64,000 nt of DNA from Nocardiopsis sp. CNT312 (GTDB taxonomy: Bacteria > Actinomycetota > Actinomycetes > Streptosporangiales > Streptosporangiaceae), in contig NZ_AZXF01000012.1 of the NCBI RefSeq assembly GCF_000515115.1, positions 62,001 to 126,000 on the forward strand, in the 5' to 3' direction. The notes under the pieces are model-generated. The model ran no database searches and was not told the DNA's origin. It saw only the letters and a program-made list of their open reading frames with translations. Below are positions 1-8,426 of this stretch, piece after piece (position 1 is the first letter of the stretch; every line of letters begins with the position of its first letter). The position numbers and the translations under genes are program-made.

Positions 1-1
1 G

Positions 2-424
2 ATGACGGCGAACGCCTTCTGCTCGGTCTCGCTCGACCCTCCGCTGGTCCTGTGCTGTGTGTCCGGAACGGCGCGGCTGCACAAGGCGGTCGTCTCCGAG
101 GGCCACTTCGCGGTGTCGGTGCTGTGCGCCGAGCAGGAGGGGACCGCCCGCTACTTCGCCGACCGCACGCGGCCGGAGGGGCGTGAGCAGTTCGCCTCGG
201 TGGAGTGGTTCCCCGGGCCGGGGACGGGAGCGCCGCTGGTCGCCGACGCGCTCGGCTGGTTGGAGTGCGAGGTGACGGAGGAAATCGTGGCGGGGGACCA
301 CTCGGTGTTCGTCGGCCGTGTCCTGCACGCGGTCACGGGACCGGACCGGTCGGCGCTGCTGTTCCACGGGGGCGCCTTCCAGGGACTGGGCACCCCGCGG
401 GCGGCGGGGCGCGTGGCCGGGTGA
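2..424 (+). CDS. Flavin reductase-like domain protein, 5' part missing
   Basis: The visible 140 residues are the C-terminal part of a flavin reductase-like (FMN-binding split barrel) protein. They open with TANAFCSVSLDPPLVLCCV, the conserved segment normally found some 30-40 residues into such proteins, so the true start lies left of the window. The family reduces FMN or FAD with NAD(P)H and hands free reduced flavin to partner monooxygenases. A candidate partner is the group D flavin monooxygenase at 20767-21945. C-1027-type enediyne clusters also carry a flavin reductase. The gene converges on the TetR gene with a strong hairpin between. The family is clear; the role in this cluster is inferred. 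Confidence 0.8.
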   Translation: MTANAFCSVSLDPPLVLCCVSGTARLHKAVVSEGHFAVSVLCAEQEGTARYFADRTRPEGREQFASVEWFPGPGTGAPLVADALGWLECEVTEEIVAGDHSVFVGRVLHAVTGPDRSALLFHGGAFQGLGTPRAAGRVAG

Positions 425-436
425 GGCCTGGGCGGG

Positions 437-471
437 GGCCGGCTCTCGCACACGGTGTGTGAGAGCCGGCC
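437..471. terminator. Hairpin terminator between convergent genes
   Basis: GGCCGGCTCTC at 437-447 pairs perfectly with GAGAGCCGGCC at 461-471, and the inner bases extend the stem towards a tight loop. It lies between the flavin reductase and the convergent TetR gene and probably works for both strands. There is no U-tract, as is usual in high-GC actinomycetes. Confidence 0.75.
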
Positions 472-503
472 CTTCGCCGTGCCGGGACCGGCCTCCCGCG
501 GCC

Positions 504-1166
504 TCACACCGGTTTGGTGCTCGCCGGGCCCAGGCGCCGTGCGGAGGCGGTGACGGAGCGCTCGGCCCTCTCCGGGGTGTCGCCGCATCCGACCATGAGC
601 GCGATGAGCTGGTCCTCGAAGCAGCGGTCGGCGTCGTAGGGGGTGAGGAGGTAGGAGCCCAGCTGCAGTGTGGTGAGCCCGTGGACCGAGATCCAGAGCC
701 GGTGGGCGACCAGTTCCGGGTCGGCCGGGCCGAAGCGGGACAGCGCCACGCAGCGGTGCACGCACTCGGTCACGTGGCGGAGGGTGTAGCGGCCGTGCTG
801 CCGGTCCTCCTCGGAGAGGCTGAAGCCCGAGATCGAGCAGCCGCCGAACATGACCGGGTACAGGTGCTCGTTGTGTGTCGCGTTGGCGCGGAAGGCCCGG
901 CCCAGGAGTGCCAGGTCGCAGACGGGGTCGTCTGTGGCGCGGACCCGGGACAGGCTCTCCTCCAGACGGGCGAAGCCCTCGCGGACCATGGCGTGGATCA
1001 GCCCGCCGATGCCGGAGAAGTGCGTGTAGACGGCCATGGTGGAGCTGCCGGACTCCCGCGCGATCCTGCGGGTGGAGAGGGACTGGGGGCCCTCCTCGGC
1101 GAGCAGCCGGGCGGCGGTGTCGATCAGGGAGACCCGCAGACGCGGGTCTGACTTGCGGGGACTCAT
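504..1166 (-). CDS. TetR family transcriptional regulator
   Basis: 220 residues. The first 60 form a TetR-type helix-turn-helix: a first helix LIDTAARLLAEEGPQSLS, then TRRIARESGSSTMAVYTHF as the recognition region. The rest is a ligand-binding domain with a TetR_C-like FGPADPELVAHRLWISVHG segment. TetR proteins are usually repressors released by a small molecule. The start is the ATG at 1166, facing the long gene-free region 1167-1887, so it may control itself or the AraC-led operon beyond. The ligand cannot be inferred. Confidence 0.85.
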   Translation of the reverse strand: MSPRKSDPRLRVSLIDTAARLLAEEGPQSLSTRRIARESGSSTMAVYTHFSGIGGLIHAMVREGFARLEESLSRVRATDDPVCDLALLGRAFRANATHNEHLYPVMFGGCSISGFSLSEEDRQHGRYTLRHVTECVHRCVALSRFGPADPELVAHRLWISVHGLTTLQLGSYLLTPYDADRCFEDQLIALMVGCGDTPERAERSVTASARRLGPASTKPV

Positions 1167-1887
1167 GGGACCACTATCGGTTCTCCCCGCTGGTCCCCTC
1201 TACTCGTGTTCGGTCTTTTCAGCATGCCCTGGACATGGTCACGGGAACGTCCGTCTCTTATTGATCCCGGGTTTTCATGGTGCATCGATTTTATTTTCCC
1301 TGGTGGAAGTCTTTCTATGTCTTCCGAGATGGATCCAGCTTCACTAGAGAAGAATATACTTCCCCGATTTCAGAGGCTTTAATCCTTTTTTTCGAAGAGG
1401 TTCAATGTTGCTAGAGTGTCTTGTGTGACTCATGTGGCTACGTGTCGGTGTCCTGGGCTCTCTTTTTGGGGTGGGCATGTGTGGGTCAAGGTGGCGGGGA
1501 CTCCGTTCCTATTGAAATCATGTTCGATATTTTTGGTGTGATTTCTGACCTGGTGCCGCAATTATGAAGATGAAGGGTGGGGGGATTGGTGTGACGATGG
1601 GCTGGTGTCAGTGTCGAAGGGTGAGGTGATGGTGGCAGCATGGAGCCCCGTCTACTCATCCGGACGAAGAATGACTACGGAGTGTGATTGCATAGAATTC
1701 CATTGCTTCGGTAATGCTTTCCGGGAGAATCCATTGAGTTTTATGGTTGCTGGAAAGCGAAATGGTGTTCCATGCCCCCCTTGATTTTTCGGTCGGCTTC
1801 GCTGTCCGGCCTGCCTGACCTCCATCGTCTTGTGTTCTTCCCTTTTTCATCGATGTTCGACGGCTGATCTCAAGTTGGGAGATAGCA
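1167..1887. other. 721-base gene-free, AT-rich intergenic region
   Basis: No convincing coding sequence is present. From about 1260 to 1860 the base composition is clearly richer in A and T than the surrounding genes, with runs such as TTATTTTCC and AATCCTTTTTTTCG. An inverted repeat GAAATCA (1514-1520) / TGATTTC (1539-1545) could be an operator. The stretch separates two divergent regulator genes (TetR leftwards, AraC-type rightwards) and presumably holds both promoters. A short minus-strand open frame at 1656-1922 overlaps the AraC start and has atypical composition; I do not accept it. Confidence 0.6.
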
Positions 1888-2721
1888 GTGGAAAGAGCTG
1901 TCCGCGAGGCTGTCACATTCATCCGTAGTCGCTATCATGACCCCATCACGCTCAGTGATGTGGCCGCCGAGGTCTTCGTGAGCCCCTACCACTTCTCCAG
2001 GATCTTCTCGCGCTCCGTCGGACTGACCCCCGGGCGCTACCTCACGGCCGTCCGCCTGTTCGCGGCCAAACGCATGCTCCTGACCACGGACCTCACCGTC
2101 TCCGACATCGTGTGCAGCGTTGGATACAACAGCGTGGGCACGTTCACCAGTCGCTTCACACGCGCGGTCGGGATGTCGCCGACCCAGTACCGGACCCCCG
2201 ACGTCGCCAGAATGGTCGTCGCCGCATCCGACGACTTCGCCCGGCTGCCGGGCCTCGGAGAGATGATCGAGGCACGAAGGCACCGGCGGACTCCGCCCGG
2301 GGACAGCGGCACGCTGAGCGGATCGCTCAACGTCCCCCTGTCGGTCGGAGCGGTCGACGCCTTCGTCGCGGTCTTCGGCGACGCCGCGCCCCAGGGGGCA
2401 CCCCTGGCCTTCGAGGCGTTCTCCGCACACGGACGGACCGACTTCGAGGTGACCGGTGTGCCCCGCGGCTCCCACCACGTCATCGCCGTGGCCATGCCCT
2501 GTGGGGCCGGGACGGAGGCGGCCCGCGTTCTGACGGCCGGCACCCGTCGCCACGTCACGGTCGAGCCAGGTCTGGACACGTACGTGTCCCTGATGATGGG
2601 CCCGGCCGAGGAGACGGCCCCACCGATCGCCGTGACCCTGGCCGGTACACCCGGAACACCGGTCTCGGAGGTGGACCTCACGCAGACCCGTGGGCGCAGC
2701 CTCCAGCCGGCGGTGGTCTGA
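1888..2721 (+). CDS. AraC family transcriptional regulator with N-terminal HTH
   Basis: 277 residues. The AraC-type double helix-turn-helix sits at the very N-terminus, about residues 5-105: VAAEVFVSPYHFSRIF in the first half and IVCSVGYNSVGTFTSRF in the second. This is the reverse of classical AraC order. The C-terminal 170 residues are an unrecognised, possibly ligand-binding domain. The start is a GTG at 1888 with GGGAG at 1878-1882. It ends 3 bases before the first DUF1702 gene and heads the operon that runs to about 10273, so it is a likely local activator. Confidence 0.85.
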   Translation: MERAVREAVTFIRSRYHDPITLSDVAAEVFVSPYHFSRIFSRSVGLTPGRYLTAVRLFAAKRMLLTTDLTVSDIVCSVGYNSVGTFTSRFTRAVGMSPTQYRTPDVARMVVAASDDFARLPGLGEMIEARRHRRTPPGDSGTLSGSLNVPLSVGAVDAFVAVFGDAAPQGAPLAFEAFSAHGRTDFEVTGVPRGSHHVIAVAMPCGAGTEAARVLTAGTRRHVTVEPGLDTYVSLMMGPAEETAPPIAVTLAGTPGTPVSEVDLTQTRGRSLQPAVV

Positions 2722-2724
2722 ACC

Positions 2725-3699
2725 ATGGCCGCCCGGATCCCCAACGCGATCGCGCGCGCCTTGCTGACCCCGCCGCTGGAGGACGTGGGCTTCACCCGCA
2801 GAGGGTTCCCGGGACGCGACGCCTCCGCCGCACGCGCTCTGGAGGCCATCCCCGAATCCGTGATCTGCGGGTTCGAGTGGGGGATGGAGGCCTCCGGGCT
2901 CCGGGAGGCCCAGCGCCGCCTGGAGACGGTCGACGCCGCCCTGCGCGGCTTCGCCTACGAGGGCGCGACCATGGCCTTCACCGTGCGCGACGCGCTGCCC
3001 TTCGGGGCCTCAGACCGTACCCGAGAGCTCATGGACGGCCCGGCCCGCCCGCACACCTTCCTCGCCTACATCGGCATCGGCTTCGCCATGGCCCGCCTGC
3101 CCCGACGGTTGTGGAAGGGGGTGCTCCCCGAGCTCACCGGCAACCCCTACCACCCCACGATGAGCTGGCTCGCCGTGGACGGCTACGGCTTCGACCTCGC
3201 CTACTTCCACACCCGGCGCTGGGTCGAACGCCAGGAGGCGCCCCGCCCCTACCCCTGGCTCGGTGCCCCCGGCTACTTCCCCCGCGCCTTCGACCAGGGG
3301 GTCGGCCGGGCGCTGTGGTTCATCCACGGGGCTCGCCCCGCGCAGGTCGCGGCCGCCGTGCGGGCCTTCCCCGAGCCGCGCCGTGCCGACCTGTGGAGCG
3401 GGGTCGGGCTCGCCGCCGCCTTCGCCGGGGGCGCGGCCGAGGAGGATCTGAAGGGACTGCTCCGGGACTCCGGCGCGGCCGCGCCCCACCTCGCGCAGGG
3501 AGCGGTGTTCGCGGCCAAGGCCCGGGTGCACTCCGGCTGCGTTCCCGACCACACCGAGACCGTGGTCCGCGCACTCGCGGGCATGGACACCCGCGCCGCG
3601 TCCGCGCTCGCCGACGAGCACGCGGTCGAACCCGGCGACCGCGGCGGGGTGCCCGCCTACGAGATCTGGCGGCACGGGATCCGCGAAAGCCTCCACTGA
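2725..3699 (+). CDS. DUF1702 family protein (enediyne UnbL-type), copy 1
   Basis: 324 residues, matching the DUF1702 family, which includes the UnbL proteins conserved in enediyne clusters. Conserved blocks shared with the next copy are RGFAYEGA, YIGIGFAMARLPR, DGYGFDLAYFHTR, DQGVGRALWF, RRADLWSGVGLAAAFAGGA and HLAQGAVF. No signal peptide or membrane segment is seen, so it is probably cytosolic. The biochemical role of UnbL is not established; genetics places it in the minimal enediyne cassette. It lies 3 bases after the AraC gene and 97 bases before a second copy. The family call is firm; its presence without a visible polyketide synthase is the oddity. Confidence 0.85.
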   Translation: MAARIPNAIARALLTPPLEDVGFTRRGFPGRDASAARALEAIPESVICGFEWGMEASGLREAQRRLETVDAALRGFAYEGATMAFTVRDALPFGASDRTRELMDGPARPHTFLAYIGIGFAMARLPRRLWKGVLPELTGNPYHPTMSWLAVDGYGFDLAYFHTRRWVERQEAPRPYPWLGAPGYFPRAFDQGVGRALWFIHGARPAQVAAAVRAFPEPRRADLWSGVGLAAAFAGGAAEEDLKGLLRDSGAAAPHLAQGAVFAAKARVHSGCVPDHTETVVRALAGMDTRAASALADEHAVEPGDRGGVPAYEIWRHGIRESLH

Positions 3700-3796
3700 T
3701 CCGCGGGCGGCAATCGCGGAGTAGACCCGGCCCCCACGGCCCGAAAGCATGGAAAACGCTCACGACCATATCCGTCGCGCACGGCGGGAGGACGAG

Positions 3797-4783
3797 ATGG
3801 CCAGCGTGATCGGCGCGCTCAGACGCCGGATCATCACACCGAAGACGACCGAGACCACGTTGGAGACCCGTGGTTTCCACGACAAGGGCCCCGCGGGCCG
3901 CGATGTCCTGGAGACGGTGGGGAAGTCGTTCCTGACCGGCCTGGGCGACGCACTGGAGACGGGCTCCCCGGAACACGTCGACGACCGGCTCCGCGCGCTG
4001 CCGACCCGCTACAGGGGCTTCGCCTACGAGGGCGCCGCCATGGGCCTGGCCCTGGTCGACGCGATGTCGCTGAGGGGCGACCGGACCGGACGCTTCCTGT
4101 CGGGTGCCGGCGCACCCCACGTCTACATGGCCTACGTCGGCATCGGGTGGGCGATGGCCCGCCTTCCCCGGCCGCTCTGGCCCGACACGGGACGCCTCGA
4201 CCCCCTGCTCCGGTGGCTCGTCCACGACGGCTACGGCTTCCACCAGGCCTACTTCCGTACCCGTGACCACGTGCACCGGCAGGTGGTGGACGATCGCGCG
4301 GCCCGCGGCACCGGTGACGGCGCCTACGCGCTCCGCGCGGCGGACCAGGGGATCGGCCGGGCGGTGTGGTTCGTGGCCGGAACCGACCCTGAGCGGGCCG
4401 CCGACCTGGTCGAGGCGTTCCCCGAGTCGCGCCGCGCCGACCTCTACTCCGGGGTGGGGCTGGCCGCCACCTACGCCGGCGGGGCCGACGAGGCCGAACT
4501 GTGCCGACTGCGCGAACGCGCCGGCGCACACGCCCGTCACCTCGCCCAGGGCAGCTCCTTCGGGGCCGAGGCCAGGATCCGTGCCGGGCTCCTCGTCCCC
4601 CACACCGAGACCGCCACCGCCGTCCTGTGCGGCACGGACGCGGAGAAGGCCGCCCGAACCTCGCGCGACCTGCGCCCCGAGGGGGCGGGGCCCGAGGACC
4701 CCGCCCGCCCCCGCTACGAGGAGTGGCGTGTCCGGGTGGCCGACGAACTCGCCCTCAGGGACGGGGGAGGTGCCCGACCGTGA
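3797..4783 (+). CDS. DUF1702 family protein (enediyne UnbL-type), copy 2
   Basis: A diverged tandem paralogue of the preceding gene, 328 residues from the chosen start. It keeps RGFAYEGA, YVGIGWAMARLPR, DGYGFHQAYFRTR, DQGIGRAVWF, RRADLYSGVGLAATYAGGA and HLAQGSSF. I chose ATG 3797 because GGGAGG (3787-3792) sits just upstream; an in-frame ATG at 3749 would add 16 charged residues without a good ribosome site. Its TGA overlaps the GTG of the P450 gene (GTGA at 4780-4783), which implies translational coupling. Two adjacent copies could form a heteromer or act on successive intermediates (inference). Confidence 0.85.
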   Translation: MASVIGALRRRIITPKTTETTLETRGFHDKGPAGRDVLETVGKSFLTGLGDALETGSPEHVDDRLRALPTRYRGFAYEGAAMGLALVDAMSLRGDRTGRFLSGAGAPHVYMAYVGIGWAMARLPRPLWPDTGRLDPLLRWLVHDGYGFHQAYFRTRDHVHRQVVDDRAARGTGDGAYALRAADQGIGRAVWFVAGTDPERAADLVEAFPESRRADLYSGVGLAATYAGGADEAELCRLRERAGAHARHLAQGSSFGAEARIRAGLLVPHTETATAVLCGTDAEKAARTSRDLRPEGAGPEDPARPRYEEWRVRVADELALRDGGGARP

Positions 4784-6126
4784 CCGCCACCCAGCGCCGC
4801 CATCCCCCGCGCACACCGCCCTCCGCGGCACCGAGCATGCTGCGCGACCTGCTCACGGACCGGCTCGCCATGATGTCCACGGCGGTCGAACGCCACGGCG
4901 ACGCCGTGCGCATGGCCGCCGGACCCAAGACCCTCTACCTCTTCAACCACCCCGACCACGCCAAGTACGTCCTGGCCGAGAACCACGGAAACTACCGCAA
5001 GGGCATCGGCCAGGCCCACGCCAAGCGGGCCCTGGGAGACGGTCTCCTGACCAGCGAGGGCGAGCTCTGGCGGGCGCAGCGCAAGACGATCCGCCCGGTG
5101 TTCCAGCAGAAGCGGATCGCAGGGCAGGCCGACGCGGTGGCCAAGGAGGCCGTCGCCCTCGTGGACCGGCTGCGCTCGCGTGCCGGGGCCGGTCCCGTGG
5201 ACGTGGTGGAGGAGGCCACCTCCCTGACCCTGGGCGTGCTCGGCCGGACCCTCCTCGACACCGACCTGCACGCCTTCGACACCATCGGCGGCGCCTTTGA
5301 AGCGGTCCAGGACCAGGCCATGCTCGACATGGTCACGATGAACGCCCTGCCGACGTGGTTGCCGACGCGCACACAGAGGAGGTTCCGGCGCGCCCGGGCC
5401 GAACTCGGAGAGATCGTGGAGCGGCTGGTCGACCGCCACACGGGCGGGGACGGCGCCGACGACGCGCTCTCGCGGGTGCTCGCCGACGCCGCGGCCGAAC
5501 CCGACCCGCAGGTCCGTGCCCGCCGGGTGCGCGACGAGCTGGTCACCCTCCTGCTGGCCGGCCACGAGACCACGGCCAGCACCCTGAGCTGGGCGCTCTA
5601 CCTCGTGGACCGCAACCCCGGCACCGCCGAGCGCCTCAGGGAGGAGGCGCTGCGCGTCCTCGGGGACCGGGAACCGACCCACGAGGACCTGCACGGACTG
5701 ACCTTCACCACGATGGTCGTCCAGGAGACCATGCGGCTGTACCCGGCCGTGTGGATCCTGCCGCGGGTGGCACTAGAGGACGACGAGATCGGCGGCTACC
5801 ACGTGCCCGCCGGATCGGACGTCCTCATCTGCCCGTACACTCTGCACCGGCGCGCCGACTCCTGGACGGACCCCGAGCGGTTCGACCCCGAGCGGTTCGC
5901 CCCGGAGCGCCGCGAGGACCGCCACCGCTACGCCTACATCCCTTTCGGAGCCGGACCGCGCGTCTGCGTGGGCAGCAACCTGGGGATGTTGGAGGCCGTC
6001 TTCGTGCTGGCGCTCATTGCCCGCGACCTGCGGCTCACCCTTCCCCCCGGCCATCGGGTCGTCCCCGAGGCCATGCTCTCGCTGCGCGTGCGCGGTGGCC
6101 TGCCCATGAACGTCCAAGCCCTCTGA
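4780..6126 (+). CDS. Cytochrome P450
   Basis: 448 residues from the GTG at 4780, which overlaps the preceding stop. All P450 signatures are present: I-helix AGHETT (about 260-265), ExxR as ETMR (316-319), the PERF motif and the heme loop FGAGPRVCVG with cysteine 396. The FxxGxRxCxG layout with PFGAGPR resembles the fatty-acid/CYP4-CYP102-like bacterial group more than typical macrolide P450s. It is soluble, and its redox partners are not encoded nearby. Placed between DUF1702 and GMC/DUF5987 genes, it probably oxidises the same intermediate; the substrate is unknown. Enediyne clusters also carry a conserved P450. Confidence 0.93.
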   Translation: MTATQRRHPPRTPPSAAPSMLRDLLTDRLAMMSTAVERHGDAVRMAAGPKTLYLFNHPDHAKYVLAENHGNYRKGIGQAHAKRALGDGLLTSEGELWRAQRKTIRPVFQQKRIAGQADAVAKEAVALVDRLRSRAGAGPVDVVEEATSLTLGVLGRTLLDTDLHAFDTIGGAFEAVQDQAMLDMVTMNALPTWLPTRTQRRFRRARAELGEIVERLVDRHTGGDGADDALSRVLADAAAEPDPQVRARRVRDELVTLLLAGHETTASTLSWALYLVDRNPGTAERLREEALRVLGDREPTHEDLHGLTFTTMVVQETMRLYPAVWILPRVALEDDEIGGYHVPAGSDVLICPYTLHRRADSWTDPERFDPERFAPERREDRHRYAYIPFGAGPRVCVGSNLGMLEAVFVLALIARDLRLTLPPGHRVVPEAMLSLRVRGGLPMNVQAL

Positions 6127-6174
6127 GGACGCGGACAAGCACCGCGCCCCCACCCCACCATGACAGGAGAGACC

Positions 6175-6744
6175 ATGCCCACGGGCACACCCGACACGGA
6201 ACGTGTCGAGACCCTGACCCTGGAGGCGTTCGCCGACACGATCCTTCCGGGAGCCAAACGCACACCCGACGACCCGAGTATCGCGGGCCGTTCCCACGAC
6301 GCCGGATCGGTCGAGGCGGGGGCGCTGGAGCTGCTGCGGACCCCGGCCACGGGGCTGGCCTCCGGACTGCCCGAGTTCGTCGACATGCTCAACGGGCACG
6401 CCGAGCGCTACGCCGGTGAGCACGGCCTGGAGGACGGGCGGGACCTTCCGCCGTTCGTCCGGCTGTCCTTCGAGGACCGCACCGCCCTCGTCCGCGCGCT
6501 GACCTCGCCCGGCCACCCGGAGAAGGAGTTCTGGGTGATGCTCGCGCTCTTCTGCAACATGGCCTTCGACAGCGCCGCCCACATGAGCACCCCGACCGCC
6601 CTCGCCGAGGGCCACCCCGGACTGACGGCGATGGGCTTCGCCGCCCCCGACACCGACGGGCTGCTGCGCTTCAAGGAGTACTCCTACGGCAGGGCCACGG
6701 CCCGCCTCCACCCGGACACCACGGACTCGGGGAGCCTCGCATGA
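6175..6744 (+). CDS. DUF5987-like / gluconate 2-dehydrogenase subunit 3-like protein
   Basis: 189 residues from ATG 6175, chosen because AGGAGA (6165-6170) precedes it; an ATG at 6160 adds five residues. The segment LTLEAFADTILPGAK resembles the start of small subunits that accompany GMC-type gluconate dehydrogenases, and I recall this type as DUF5987. No twin-arginine signal is visible, unlike classical gluconate dehydrogenase subunit 3. It overlaps the following GMC oxidoreductase by 4 bases (ATGA at 6741-6744), so the two are very likely made together and form a complex. The exact DUF assignment is from memory. Confidence 0.65.
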   Translation: MPTGTPDTERVETLTLEAFADTILPGAKRTPDDPSIAGRSHDAGSVEAGALELLRTPATGLASGLPEFVDMLNGHAERYAGEHGLEDGRDLPPFVRLSFEDRTALVRALTSPGHPEKEFWVMLALFCNMAFDSAAHMSTPTALAEGHPGLTAMGFAAPDTDGLLRFKEYSYGRATARLHPDTTDSGSLA

Positions 6745-8393
6745 CCACCACGGAGAAGACCGACATCCTCGTCGTCGGCAGCGGTTTCGGCGGCGCCATC
6801 ACCGCTTACCACCTGGCCGCGGGCGGAGCCGACGTCACCGTCCTCGAACGCGGCCCCTGGCTGGAGACCGAGGAGCTCGAACACGACTTCCTCCTCGGGT
6901 CCTCCTACACGCGCGCCTTCGACTTCACCGTGGGCGACGGGATGAGCGTGCTGGGTGGCAACTGCGTCGGCGGCGGGAGCATGGTGTACTTCGCCGCACT
7001 GCCCCGGGCGCCCCGGTTCGTCTTCGAGCGGCGCGGCTCCGTCGGCCGCCGCATGTGGCCCTCGGCCATCGACCGCGACACACTCGACCCCTGGTACGAC
7101 CGGGCCGCCGAGGCGCTGGGGGTGCGCACCCAGGACTGGTCCGACGTCAGCTACGCGGGCGGCCTGTGGGGCGCGGCGTGCAACCACTCCGGACGCACGG
7201 CCAACCCGGTCCCGGTCGCCATCGACAAAGACGCCTGCGTCAACTGCAACTGGATGATGGCGGGCTGCCGGTTCGAGGCCAAGAAGTCGCTGGTGTTCAA
7301 CTACCTGCCCGCCGCCGTCGCCCACGGGGCGCGGATCCGGCCGCTGCACGAGGTCCAGCGGCTGGAGCGGCTCGACGACGGCGGGTACCGGGTCCACTAC
7401 AACACCATCGACGACAGCGACTACCGGGTCACCACCGGTTCGGGCGCCATCGACGCCAAGATCGTGGTACTCGGCGCCGGTGCCGGCGCCACACCCGTCA
7501 TCCTCAAGCGCTCCGAGGAGCGGCTGGGCGCCATGCCGCACGCGGTGGGCCGCTACTTCTCAGGCAACGGGGAGCGGCTCAACACCGCCGTGATCAACGA
7601 GGACCGGGTCCGCGACGTCCTGGGCCTGTCCCGCGACGCCGAGCGCGCCTACGAGGCGTTCCAAGTGGGCAAGGGCCCGTGCGTGGCCAACTGGGACCGG
7701 TTGGACGCCTCCCTCCCGGAGTACTCGCGCTACTCGCTCGAACAGCTCTACTTCCCCCCGGCCCTGGGCACCATCCTCGCCCAGACCCCGGGCGTGCCCG
7801 GACCGTCGTGGTTCGGCGCGGACAAGAAGGAGATGCTGCGCCGCTGGAAGTCGTGGCTGATCATCTTCATCATGAGCGAGGACGACAACGAGGGCGTCTT
7901 CGGCCCGCCCCCTCCCACGGGCAACGCCGTGCGCCTGTCCCAGCAGATGCTGGGCCGCGGCCCGCTCAGCTACCGCCCTACCGCCAACACCTGGCACGGC
8001 TGGAAGAGCGCCGACGCAGAGATCAAGGAGATCCTGGAGAAGGACGGGATCGCCGAGGTCGCCCCCTGGACCAACGACCTGGTCGGGGCCTACACCGTGC
8101 ACCCGCTGGCCTCGTGCCGCATCGGCGACGACCCGCACACCTCGGCCCTGGACGACCGCCACGAACTGCGGGGTCACCCCGGGATCTTCGTCACCGACGG
8201 CTCCTCCGTGCCCGGCGCCCTCACCGTCAACCCGGCGATGACCATCGCCGCCCTGGCCGAGCGCTCCGTGCCCGGCATCGTCGAGGCCGCCCGGGCGCGC
8301 GGCGTCGACGTCACCTACGGCGCCCCCGCTCCCGACGGCGCCACGTCGGGGCGCGGGGGCGTCCTCGACCTCGCCGGACGGCGCTCCTCCTGA
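6741..8393 (+). CDS. GMC family FAD-dependent oxidoreductase
   Basis: 550 residues. The N-terminal dinucleotide fold is DILVVGSGFGGA (residues 8-19), followed by the GMC pattern GGNCVGGGSMVYF. The C-terminal FAD/active-site region has HPLASCRIGDD and NPAMTIAALAERS, as in cholesterol-oxidase-like GMC enzymes. A cysteine group CVNCNWMMAGC near residue 173 is typical of this bacterial branch. It would oxidise an alcohol of an unknown substrate using FAD. It is coupled to the small DUF5987-like protein and downstream of the P450, which suggests hydroxylation followed by oxidation to a carbonyl (inference). Confidence 0.9.
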   Translation: MTTTEKTDILVVGSGFGGAITAYHLAAGGADVTVLERGPWLETEELEHDFLLGSSYTRAFDFTVGDGMSVLGGNCVGGGSMVYFAALPRAPRFVFERRGSVGRRMWPSAIDRDTLDPWYDRAAEALGVRTQDWSDVSYAGGLWGAACNHSGRTANPVPVAIDKDACVNCNWMMAGCRFEAKKSLVFNYLPAAVAHGARIRPLHEVQRLERLDDGGYRVHYNTIDDSDYRVTTGSGAIDAKIVVLGAGAGATPVILKRSEERLGAMPHAVGRYFSGNGERLNTAVINEDRVRDVLGLSRDAERAYEAFQVGKGPCVANWDRLDASLPEYSRYSLEQLYFPPALGTILAQTPGVPGPSWFGADKKEMLRRWKSWLIIFIMSEDDNEGVFGPPPPTGNAVRLSQQMLGRGPLSYRPTANTWHGWKSADAEIKEILEKDGIAEVAPWTNDLVGAYTVHPLASCRIGDDPHTSALDDRHELRGHPGIFVTDGSSVPGALTVNPAMTIAALAERSVPGIVEAARARGVDVTYGAPAPDGATSGRGGVLDLAGRRSS

Positions 8394-8426
8394 GCGCCGG
8401 GTCCTCGAGACGGTAGGAGGCTTTCC

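Noticed and set aside
1656-1922. An 88-residue minus-strand frame in the AT-rich region
   Set aside because: It overlaps the AraC start, has no ribosome site or recognisable family, and its composition follows the unusual AT-rich DNA.
2112-3809. A 565-residue plus-strand frame over the AraC and first DUF1702 genes
   Set aside because: It is Arg/Pro-rich and out of frame with both recognised proteins; a GC-rich shadow.
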